Origin: Cytophagales bacterium
GTDB taxonomy: Bacteria; Bacteroidota; Bacteroidia; Cytophagales; Cyclobacteriaceae
Direction of reading: 5' to 3'
Assembly: GCA_003500135.1 (NCBI GenBank)
Contig: DNTA01000151.1
Location: 1 to 16,816, forward strand
Length of the DNA stretch: 16,816 bases
Shown here: positions 7,567 to 15,400 of the stretch, piece after piece
How positions within the stretch are numbered: the stretch's first letter is position 1
Layout: each line of letters starts with the position of its first letter
Notes under the pieces: model-generated
The model's input: only the letters and a program-made list of their open reading frames with translations
The model's database searches: none
Told to the model about the DNA's origin: nothing
Translations under genes and position numbers: made by a program

Positions 7567-7582
7567 CACTCCCATTTCCAAG
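7551..7582 (-). promoter_or_regulatory. Possible promoter of the HAD/site-2 protease unit
   Basis: On the minus strand CTTG (7579-7582) and GATATTTG (7551-7558, one base off TAnnTTTG) are 20 bp apart. The HAD start codon follows 29 nt after the -7 box. It overlaps the plus-strand promoter at 7535-7566, so the two units may compete for polymerase. Confidence 0.35.
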
Positions 7583-7616
7583 GAGGTATTCAAGCAATCG
7601 CTTCCCTAAGAAATGA

Positions 7617-7706
7617 GGGCCCATAGCTCAGTTGGCCCTGACGAAGCAAGGCTTGTCAGGATGCTGACGCATTAGAGCAATGGTAATCAGGTTACGATTC
7701 CTGATC
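7617..7706 (+). pseudogene. Broken tRNA copy with hairpin insertion in the D-loop
   Basis: The first 19 nt, GGGCCCATAGCTCAGTTGG (7617-7635), are identical to the start of the intact tRNA at 7720. A 36-nt insertion (7636-7671) then interrupts the D-loop, after which the copy resumes with TTAGAGCA (7672-7679). The 5' half of the anticodon arm is missing, but TAATCAGG (7684-7691) matches the 3' half of the intact tRNA's arm, and TCAGG-TTACGATT-CCTGA (7687-7704) looks like a T-arm with one extra base in its loop. The 3' acceptor strand TGGGCCC is absent. It cannot make a normal tRNA. It probably lies in the leader of the intact tRNA transcript. Confidence 0.75.
7636..7671 (+). repeat. 36-nt palindromic insertion in the tRNA copy
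   Basis: CCTGAC (7637-7642) pairs with GTCAGG (7655-7660), and inside it AAGC (7644-7647) pairs with GCTT (7651-7654), leaving one bulged G and a 3-nt loop. GTCAG can alternatively pair with CTGAC at 7664-7668. A self-contained hairpin exactly interrupting otherwise matching tRNA sequence looks like a small mobile palindrome of the REP type, but I see no second copy in the window. Confidence 0.5.
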
Positions 7707-7719
7707 AAAAAACAAAATC

Positions 7720-7793
7720 GGGCCCATAGCTCAGTTGGTTAGAGCACCTGACTCATAATCAGGGGGTCCCAGGTTCGAGCCCTGGTGGGCCCA
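7720..7793 (+). tRNA. tRNA with CAU anticodon (tRNA-Ile2 or elongator tRNA-Met)
   Basis: A complete cloverleaf: acceptor GGGCCCA/TGGGCCC, D-arm GCTC/GAGC, anticodon stem CCTGA/TCAGG with loop CTCATAA (anticodon CAT), T-arm CCAGG/CCTGG with loop TTCGAGC, and discriminator A. It is 74 nt long, with CCA not encoded. It is not initiator tRNA, because the acceptor stem is fully paired at position 1. The acceptor stem resembles those of isoleucine tRNAs, so I favour Ile2 (lysidine-modified, reading ATA), but elongator Met cannot be excluded by eye. Confidence 0.93.
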
Positions 7794-7824
7794 CAAAAAA
7801 ACCCGGTACAGCCGGGCTTTTTAT
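7794..7824. terminator. Bidirectional terminator between tRNA and histidine kinase
   Basis: CCCGG (7802-7806) pairs with CCGGG (7812-7816) around TACAG. On the plus strand it is followed by CTTTTT, ending the tRNA unit; on the minus strand by seven T residues, ending the kinase operon, whose last stop codon is at 7829. Confidence 0.85.
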
Positions 7825-7828
7825 CAAA

Positions 7829-9874
7829 TCACCTAGATTCAACTACCTCATTTTCCAGACTAAGTTTGGTTGCTCCCGGTTTAATTTCAGGTAATTCAAT
7901 AACAAAACGACAGAAATATCCATATTTTGTTTCTATCTCAACCTTACCTTCTAACGTTTCAAGGGCTTTGCCGGCTATAAACAAACCTAACCCGTTACCT
8001 TTAGAAAGTTCATTCCCTATAAAAAACATATCCCAAACCTTGTCCAACACATCTTCTTGTATTCCACTACCATTATCTTCAATAGTTATTTTGATTTGGT
8101 TATGAGAAAATGAGGTGATTTTGATCTTCAATTTTGGCCGCTCCTCTGTGGTATATCTGGAGAAAAAAATGGCGTTTTCAATAAGATTAAGAAAAAGCAG
8201 TTCTACTACATAAGGATAGCTTTTGAAGACAAGTCCCTCCTGAATTTTGATTGAACAATCAATATCAAACTCTTTTATTTCATTTTCAAATTTATCGAGT
8301 ACACGGTTTATTATAACAAAAAGATCAAGTTGTTGGTAATCCACCGGTTGATGAATATGATTAATCATAGTCAGCTTCTCAATCATTTTTTCCATATCAG
8401 TTGTGGTGGACAATATCTTATCGAATAGATCATTAGCCTCTGTATTTAGCGTCATGGATGCAATATTCGCAATGCCCCTGATGGAAGTTAACGGACGTTT
8501 CAGGTTGTGGGAGGAACGATATAAAAATGTATCGAGCTCCTTATTTAACATTTTGAGGGATACTGTCTTTTCTTCAACAAGATCTTCCAGGTTCTCATTG
8601 ATGTCGCGCACTTTCTTATTGGCCTTGGCAAGCTGTTTTTTTTGTTTTCTTAACACACTAATTAAATACAATAAAAGAACTGCAATTGAACTGATCAAAG
8701 CAGCCCATAGCATAACGATCAGAAATTGATGTAGTAATTGTTGCTTTTCTTCTTCGCTCTCAATAAGCATGTCTTCCAGCTCATAAATATTAGCGAGATT
8801 ATTGAGCAATTCATCCACACGGGACTTGTACAACTGATTATTGCGATAAAATTTTTCCTCATTTTCTTCCAAAATCCTGCGAAGTTTTAAAATCAGGTTA
8901 ATCAATTGCTTTCTTTGATCTAATGTCAATTCCTGACCGCCATTTTCAATTTTTTCGGCTATTAGCTTTGTATAGGTTTCAAACTTTTCCTTATTTAAAT
9001 CCAATAAGTTGGTTTCCTGTTCTACCCTTTCGAAAAGCGATAGGATGTCTGCCTGCAATACACTATTATCAGTTACAATATATGGATCGACCAAAATATT
9101 CCCCTCAATATTACCAGCACGACTTTGAACGAGATCATTGAATTTCTTGTCTAAAGCAAATTTTTCATCCGGATTTAATTGTTTGTAATCCACTGATTTG
9201 ATAATACTGTATAATACCGTGAGGGAATTGACTGAATCAAGTTTATTGATACTGACGTCTTCCATGTCAACATCCTGGGGTATATTTGAAATATTTTCAT
9301 CCGCTTCCTGCATTTGAGGTTTATCCAATACCTTATCGAGCGTAACCTCAATTTCATTGCCCCTACCGGTCAATTTTAAAACGTCATAACCTTGTATATT
9401 AAAATCCGAAACTAATAAACTGGCCATAACAGGAATACCTATCAATAATTCGCCATTCGAATTAGAGACTTCCGCAATATCGTATTTAGGTATCCTGGTG
9501 GTAATACCCACCAAAACATTTTCCTTTTGATCAATTAGCCTGACCATTATGTATTTGGTAACCCTTTGCCTGAGTGTGACCTCTAAAATACCTTTTGAGT
9601 AATTCCATGCTTCTACTTCAAATGCATTGCTTAACGATTCAATATGTTTTGGAGGTAACATATCCGAAGCCAATTTAATAAAGGCTAAACCTGAAGAATT
9701 TGTTGTGAATTCGATGGAATTTTCGACTTCCATACGTACCTCTGGCAGTGTGTTGAGCTCGATATCATATACTTTAACCTGTACATTGACACTATCCTGC
9801 GCAACAATTTGTTGTGTATGGATTCCGAAAAAAATGGACAATAAAAAAACAAACCTGGTCATCTCTACGATCAT
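7829..9874 (-). CDS. Membrane sensor histidine kinase with periplasmic beta-domains
   Basis: A 681-residue kinase. A signal peptide or signal anchor occupies about 5-26 (ending VAQ). Two beta-rich domains resembling carboxypeptidase-regulatory-like folds lie at about 30-102 and 105-182, then a helical, acidic segment (about 205-384), one transmembrane helix (385-408), a coiled coil (409-445), the phosphoacceptor H-box SSHNLKRPL with His456, N-box NLIENA (Asn567), G1 DNGSG (600-604) and G2 GNGLGLFIAG (626-635). All kinase motifs are intact and no receiver domain is fused. It should autophosphorylate and signal to a response regulator encoded elsewhere. It is the last gene of the adhesin operon, 44 nt after the TPR/PD40 gene, which suggests that it senses the state of the surface module or envelope. 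A second in-frame ATG four codons in may be the true start. Confidence 0.9.
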   Translation of the reverse strand: MIVEMTRFVFLLSIFFGIHTQQIVAQDSVNVQVKVYDIELNTLPEVRMEVENSIEFTTNSSGLAFIKLASDMLPPKHIESLSNAFEVEAWNYSKGILEVTLRQRVTKYIMVRLIDQKENVLVGITTRIPKYDIAEVSNSNGELLIGIPVMASLLVSDFNIQGYDVLKLTGRGNEIEVTLDKVLDKPQMQEADENISNIPQDVDMEDVSINKLDSVNSLTVLYSIIKSVDYKQLNPDEKFALDKKFNDLVQSRAGNIEGNILVDPYIVTDNSVLQADILSLFERVEQETNLLDLNKEKFETYTKLIAEKIENGGQELTLDQRKQLINLILKLRRILEENEEKFYRNNQLYKSRVDELLNNLANIYELEDMLIESEEEKQQLLHQFLIVMLWAALISSIAVLLLYLISVLRKQKKQLAKANKKVRDINENLEDLVEEKTVSLKMLNKELDTFLYRSSHNLKRPLTSIRGIANIASMTLNTEANDLFDKILSTTTDMEKMIEKLTMINHIHQPVDYQQLDLFVIINRVLDKFENEIKEFDIDCSIKIQEGLVFKSYPYVVELLFLNLIENAIFFSRYTTEERPKLKIKITSFSHNQIKITIEDNGSGIQEDVLDKVWDMFFIGNELSKGNGLGLFIAGKALETLEGKVEIETKYGYFCRFVIELPEIKPGATKLSLENEVVESR

Positions 9875-9918
9875 TAAAGTTGTAAATTACGAATATCCAA
9901 GCTTTCCGACCCGTTAAA

Positions 9919-11529
9919 TTACTCTTTTTTGACCACAACCACTTCATGGTTCAAGAAATCAATGGGGTTTTTAGGTATTTCCATTGCTGCGATTGCCACT
10001 CCTATCTCCCTATGGCTTATTTTTAGCTTGTACTGACGCTCCATGGGTATGGTAATCGAAAAAGTACCGTTTTCCTTTGTCCTTGTAGTTGCGATGGTTT
10101 CCCCGGATTGCGAATCTATCAATTCAAGGATGGCATTCGATAAAATATACAATGAGCTTTTTTCATCCTTGCCATCATCATATTTATATCGCACCACTCC
10201 ACTGATGTCAATTGGAAAATCAATTTTATTGATCACAATGCCATAAAGGTCGTCATTCAGTTTTTTGGCCATTTCATTTCGGTTGGAAACAAAAATGCCT
10301 TGTTTTGAAACGCTATCCAGCACCAGTCCAAAATCGTCATATTTTGTGTTCATGGGGTAACCCGGATTGAACACTTCCTTTTTTGCGTTTTTGAGGTTGA
10401 TTTGAAATATATCGATCCCTCCCAGTCCGGGATGGCCCATTGATGAAAAATATAAGTTGCCCCTCATTAAAAATGGATGGCCTTCATCGGCAAATGTATT
10501 GATATGGGGGCCCAGGTTTTCAGGTGAAGTCCATTTCCCGTTGACTAACTCACTTTTGTACAAATCATACCCTCCAAACCCACCATTCATATCGGAAGAA
10601 TAATATAATTCTGTCCCCTCTTTATTTATAAATGGATGTTTGATATTGTAACTATTGCTATTGTAAGAAAAAGGGGTTTTTATTGCCCATTCGCCGTTCT
10701 GTTTTTCGGTAAAAAACAATCCCATGGTTATTTCATTTTGTCCTGATAAAACGAATGAGCTTGCATAAACCATAATATTGGTATTTGTCGAGAATGATAC
10801 CCTTCCATTTTGATATTTTGACTGAAAGCTTTTTCCAAAGGGATCAATATCAACTTCATTGTTAAACTTAAATTCATTGATACTGTCCTTGACAAGTTTT
10901 GCGGCATACCTGGTCCCAAAGGCTTTGTTGCTGGAAGCATCCACACGTTTAATAGCTTGTATTCTTGGTTTATTCGAAACAAACACCAGTGTATCACCTT
11001 TCAAACAGGGGCCGTATTCATCATAATCGGAGTTAATTGGAAGTGGGACGACATGATAATAGGCAGAGTCTTCAAATAAATAACCTGCATTTTGAATCTG
11101 CCATATCTTTTTATGGATAAAAATATTGTCCTTATCGAATCTAAGGTATTGCTCATATAGTTCAATAGCCTGATCGTAATCCCCGGCCACAGCCAACGCA
11201 TCGGCGGCAAACAATATTTCCGGGCCGTTCAGCTCTTTTTCTGCATGTAAATATTTCATAAACCATTCTGCCGCTTTAACTTTTTGATGCAAATGATAAA
11301 AAGTAAGCGCTAATCCCAGTACAGCCCTGTGTTCTGAAGTGTCCCGATAATATATACCGGAGTAAATATCATTTGCTTTTGCATATGCCTTAATTTGATA
11401 ATACCCTTCGGCAGCAGCATAATTATTTTGAAACCCGGAGAAAATGGATGGTTGGGCAACGACTGATATGCCGGAGGTGGAAAAAAATAGTATTGAACAA
11501 ATTACCATTTTGTGAATCCTATCTGCCAT
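9919..11529 (-). CDS. TPR/PD40 envelope protein, PorE-like without OmpA domain
   Basis: A 536-residue secreted protein. The signal peptide is at 1-25 (ISVVA before Gln26). Residues about 30-145 are helical repeats of TPR type; several WD40-like PD40 beta-propeller blades follow, for example LYYSSDMNGGFGGYDLY (308-324) and LYFSSMGHPGLGGIDIF (359-375); and a beta-sandwich of carboxypeptidase-regulatory type ends the protein (about 440-536, with GTFSITIP). The order TPR, PD40, CRD is that of PorE, a periplasmic type IX secretion component, but PorE continues into an OmpA-like peptidoglycan-binding domain that is missing here. Its role is inferred: support or anchoring of the PorP/SprF-like partner. 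The start is ATG with AGAAGG 6 nt upstream; it overlaps the PorP/SprF gene by 11 nt, indicating translational coupling. Confidence 0.85.
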   Translation of the reverse strand: MADRIHKMVICSILFFSTSGISVVAQPSIFSGFQNNYAAAEGYYQIKAYAKANDIYSGIYYRDTSEHRAVLGLALTFYHLHQKVKAAEWFMKYLHAEKELNGPEILFAADALAVAGDYDQAIELYEQYLRFDKDNIFIHKKIWQIQNAGYLFEDSAYYHVVPLPINSDYDEYGPCLKGDTLVFVSNKPRIQAIKRVDASSNKAFGTRYAAKLVKDSINEFKFNNEVDIDPFGKSFQSKYQNGRVSFSTNTNIMVYASSFVLSGQNEITMGLFFTEKQNGEWAIKTPFSYNSNSYNIKHPFINKEGTELYYSSDMNGGFGGYDLYKSELVNGKWTSPENLGPHINTFADEGHPFLMRGNLYFSSMGHPGLGGIDIFQINLKNAKKEVFNPGYPMNTKYDDFGLVLDSVSKQGIFVSNRNEMAKKLNDDLYGIVINKIDFPIDISGVVRYKYDDGKDEKSSLYILSNAILELIDSQSGETIATTRTKENGTFSITIPMERQYKLKISHREIGVAIAAMEIPKNPIDFLNHEVVVVKKE

Positions 11530-12469
11530 TGCTAACCTTCTGGATATCGTATTTAAAAATATAATTCAGCATAATTTCATGTGAATTGAAATCCCTGCCC
11601 TTGTTTGATCCAAAAGCAAAGTCATAAGCATAACCTAATTTCAACTGCGGAAGTAGCATAAATTGAACAATATTACTGATGCTTCGGTCATTGCGATATG
11701 AAAGTGCAAGTATCAAAAATTCCTTTAACCTGGCTTCAATATTCAAATCGTAAGAAACCGGCAAGTGGCTGTTATATCTAAAAAGAACGCTGGGGTATAG
11801 GGAAAAACCGGAAGATACAGGTATATGATATCTTGTGTATAGGAAAAGGCCGGAAATATCATTGGGGCTTTCTGATAGATTTATTTCCCCTGAAATATTG
11901 GCGCTATATAAAACCGGAAGGGACGCCCCGGCTTCAAACCTTTTGCTTTTATAATAAATGCCAGTCCCCACCTGGAAATGGGTGTATCGGAGATTATTAC
12001 CAGGTATGGTTGGGTCGCCTGCCCCGGGTGGTTGCAATGAGGCATAATCCGATCTGAATAATTTCAGACCGCTTTGTAAACCTAAATTGACAAATCGGCC
12101 CGCCCCTAGTCGAATTCTGTAACTGTATATGCCGGAAATAGTGGTTTGCTTATGAATATTGATTTGGTCATGGGCAATATTTAACCCTAAACCAGTATTC
12201 ATATTTTTAAATAAAGTATGGGCGGTTAAGACCGTAGTAGCCGGGGCGCCTTCAACACCCACCCATTGTTCCTTATGTATCAATGTCAGACTCAGAGCTT
12301 CATCCATCCCAGCATACGCTGGATTGATGACCAGCTGGCTTGAAAAATACTGGGTATAAAGTGAATTAATTTGGGCATTTGCAGAAATTATCAAATGAAA
12401 AAGAAAAAAAACAGCCGAGTGGCGTTTAATGCAATATCTAATCCGATGATCTGTTCGAAATATTTTCAT
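11519..12469 (-). CDS. PorP/SprF-family type IX secretion outer-membrane protein
   Basis: A 316-residue outer-membrane beta-barrel. A signal peptide (about 1-32, ending in ANAQ) is followed by the diagnostic N-terminal block: YTQYFSSQLVINPAYAGMD (38-56), then HKEQWVGVEGAPATT and GLGLNIAHDQI. The rest is alternating hydrophobic strands, ending in an aromatic strand near LNYIFKY. In Flavobacterium johnsoniae, sprF lies directly after sprB and is needed for SprB to reach the surface; PorP/SprF paralogs are generally encoded beside cargo with type B sorting domains. The gene here follows such a cargo gene with a 4-nt ATGA overlap, so it is very probably the dedicated secretion or attachment partner of that adhesin rather than the core PorP. 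Confidence 0.93.
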   Translation of the reverse strand: MKIFRTDHRIRYCIKRHSAVFFLFHLIISANAQINSLYTQYFSSQLVINPAYAGMDEALSLTLIHKEQWVGVEGAPATTVLTAHTLFKNMNTGLGLNIAHDQINIHKQTTISGIYSYRIRLGAGRFVNLGLQSGLKLFRSDYASLQPPGAGDPTIPGNNLRYTHFQVGTGIYYKSKRFEAGASLPVLYSANISGEINLSESPNDISGLFLYTRYHIPVSSGFSLYPSVLFRYNSHLPVSYDLNIEARLKEFLILALSYRNDRSISNIVQFMLLPQLKLGYAYDFAFGSNKGRDFNSHEIMLNYIFKYDIQKVSNGR

Positions 12470-15400
12470 TTTACCACTTCTACCGCCCCGGTTAATTTGT
12501 CCACTCCATCGCCAGGGTTTATTAAAAAGTAATAGGTGCCATTAGGTACAATTCTACCATTATTACCCGTTCCATCCCATACTACACTTTGATTATCATA
12601 ACCATTTGCCTCAAATATCAAACCACCCCAACGGTCGTATATCTGAACAGTGTTCTCGGGATATTCTTCAATATTTTGGATGTAGAAATCATCATTGATA
12701 TTATTGCCATCTGGTGAAAATATTTGGCTTGCTTCAATTTTTATCTCTACTAAAAATTGTATTTGAACTGTTCCAATTGCACTTGAAAAAGGTATGCCGT
12801 CATCCTTGACAACTACACTTAATTCATCCCTTTCCAAATTACTGTCCAATGATTTATAAATAAATGAAATTCCCATACTATCAACTTCCGATACTTCCGC
12901 AATAGCATTATTAAAAACTATTTCAGCCAACGATAAATTATCCCCATCAGGATCACTAGCGTCAATTATGATTTTGACAGGTGTAGAATGACTGGTGATT
13001 ATCGATTGGTTTTGTACCGATGGGGCGTTGTTTTCAAATGGGCCTACCTCGAAAACACACTCCGAAACATTGCCTGATCCATCCGTGGCGGTATAAACCA
13101 CTTCAGTTGTTGATTGGGGATCAAATAAATCACCTGGTTTATAATTGCTTTGTAAATCCAATGAGGTGCAATTATCTGATGCAATAGGAGCCTCCCAGTT
13201 CACTTCAACAAGCTGGGCGTCAATATTAAAGCCTGAAACCGAGACCGATGATGGACAGAAGTCAAAATCTGGCGGGTAACTATCTTCTACAATAACATTA
13301 AAACTACAGGTAGATTGATTCCCATTGTCATCGGTAGCCGTATAAGTAACTGTCGTTGCGCCCAAGGGAAAGATATCGCCGGGTTCGTGGGTACTGGTGA
13401 ACGCGCTCAGTACATCATTGTCGCTGGCGGTTGGAGGTATCCAGGTAACAAGGTTGTCACAGGTACTGTCGGTTGTCGAGATCACCACATCGGGAGGACA
13501 ATTCGTAATAACCGGGTTTTCTTCATCGTTTGCAACGGTTACAAAAAAACTACAGGTACTGATGTTTCCTGATCCATCTTCTGCGGTATAGACTACCTGG
13601 GTGGTCCCGATTGGAAATACATCCCCGGGATTAAAATTACTGCTTAAATTAACATCGGAGCAGTCATCGGTAGCGCTTGGGGATATCCAGGTAACCGCTC
13701 CGACGCCATAAGTGATAATATCCTCAGGACAATTCGCAAACAATGGAGGCGAAGTATCATTTACTGTGACCTGAAAGCTGCAGGTTGCTGAATTACCGTC
13801 GGAATCGGTGGCTGTGTAGGTGACAGTTGTGGCGCCCACCGGAAATGTATCGCCTGGATCGTGGGTACTAACAAATGTATCTACACTGCAGTTGTCGCTC
13901 GCAGTTGGCAAGGGCCAATTGACTATCTCATTGCAGCCTGGCCCACTGGTACTTACCACGATATCGGAAGGGCAATTAGAGATCACCGGCGGTTCATTTA
14001 CTTCAGTTACTTCGACCACAAAGTCTTCGGTATCTGGCGGGCTGGCATCTTCATCCCCGTCCTCCACGACCAGGGTCACCGTGCCCGAGGTCGAAGCGCC
14101 TTCGGGCGGCGTCCAGGAGACTACCCCCGTGGCGCTTACCGTCATCCCCGCAGGGGCGTTGGACAGCGTCCAGGTGATATCGGTCCCGTTGTTGGCGTCA
14201 TCCGGGTCGGTGACCCCGGCCGCATAGGTGTAAAGCACGTCCTCGGTGGCAGTCGCCGGCGCCGTGGTGGAGATTACCGGAGGGTCGTTCACCGCGGTGA
14301 CGGCTATGTCTATTGAAATTTGATTACTGCCATTAAAACCGTCGCTTATTTCAAACTCGACTGTACGGTTTGTTACTGTGGGATTCTCACTTAGGTTTTT
14401 ATAGGTCACACTTTGCATTACGGACTCCCATTCCGAAAAGGATCCAAAACCACTAATTTTGAGTTCACCCAGAGATGAATTATAGCTGGAGCTAAAACCT
14501 GTGGTTGGTGGTAACAACAATTCATCTTCAAGGCTGGCTAACCCACTGGTTATGATGAATGTAGCCTCAGAAAGGAAGGGATCTGAATAAGTTACATTAA
14601 TTGTGGGAGCAATAGCGACAACAGAATTTTCAACAAAGGTAATGGCGCCTCCCGATCCACTTAAGATAGGAGATTCTAAAGGCCAGGAACCATTTCCTGA
14701 CAGACAAGTACCTGGTGGATTTGGACTACAACCCGTAATATTAAATATTGAACACACTTGATCTAAGGTAGCATTATTAGAAAGTTGAAATTGATTACTG
14801 ATACCTAGGACACCCAAACCACATATGAAGGCATCCGTATGGTCTATGTAGATGTCATCATTACTGGATGAATTACCAACGTCAGGAATATCAATTCTTG
14901 TAAAACTATTGCCGGAGATAATAAGATCGTCACCGGTACTGAATGTAGCAGTTTCTGTAAAAAACAGATCTCCCAGATTAATTAAGTCGCCGCTAGTACT
15001 CAATGTTCCGGAGATATAATTCGAATTCCATATCATCATTCCTACCGTTGCGGTAAGGATTCCGCCTTCAAAAACAGTGATACTTCCCTCGTGGTAAAAT
15101 ACATCATCGTTAAATCCTGCCGGATTATCATTAGGGGGGCCATTATTACCAATATTGTTACTTCCTTTTGTACTGCCAATTTCATTAGGACTCCTGGCGG
15201 GACCCCCATTATCAACGTTAGAGTTGATAATAATCTCATGATCTGGTAAAATTACGACATGGTCATTATTTTGCGGAATAGAGGCCGCCGGTCCCGAACC
15301 ATCCGGATTTAAGGTCCAGGCGTTAGCATCATCCCAGTCATTGGAATAAGGGGGGCCTATTCCATAGTCCCTACTATAATAAGTGGTGTTCATCGACGGA

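Noticed and set aside
7617..7738. Exact 19-bp direct repeats as attachment sites of an integrated element
   Set aside because: Only 103 bp separates the repeats and no integrase is present; the repeats are tRNA 5' ends, whereas integrases usually use the 3' end. Decayed duplication explains it more simply.
13042..13977. Repeated segments considered as a CRISPR-like or tandem DNA repeat
   Set aside because: The similarity is at protein level between HYR domains and is irregular in DNA; there are no short identical repeats with unique spacers.
13861..14316. Long plus-strand frames (135 and 151 codons) opposite the adhesin
   Set aside because: They are antisense shadows produced by the GC-rich domain, in which stop codons are rare; the minus-strand frame has clear domains.
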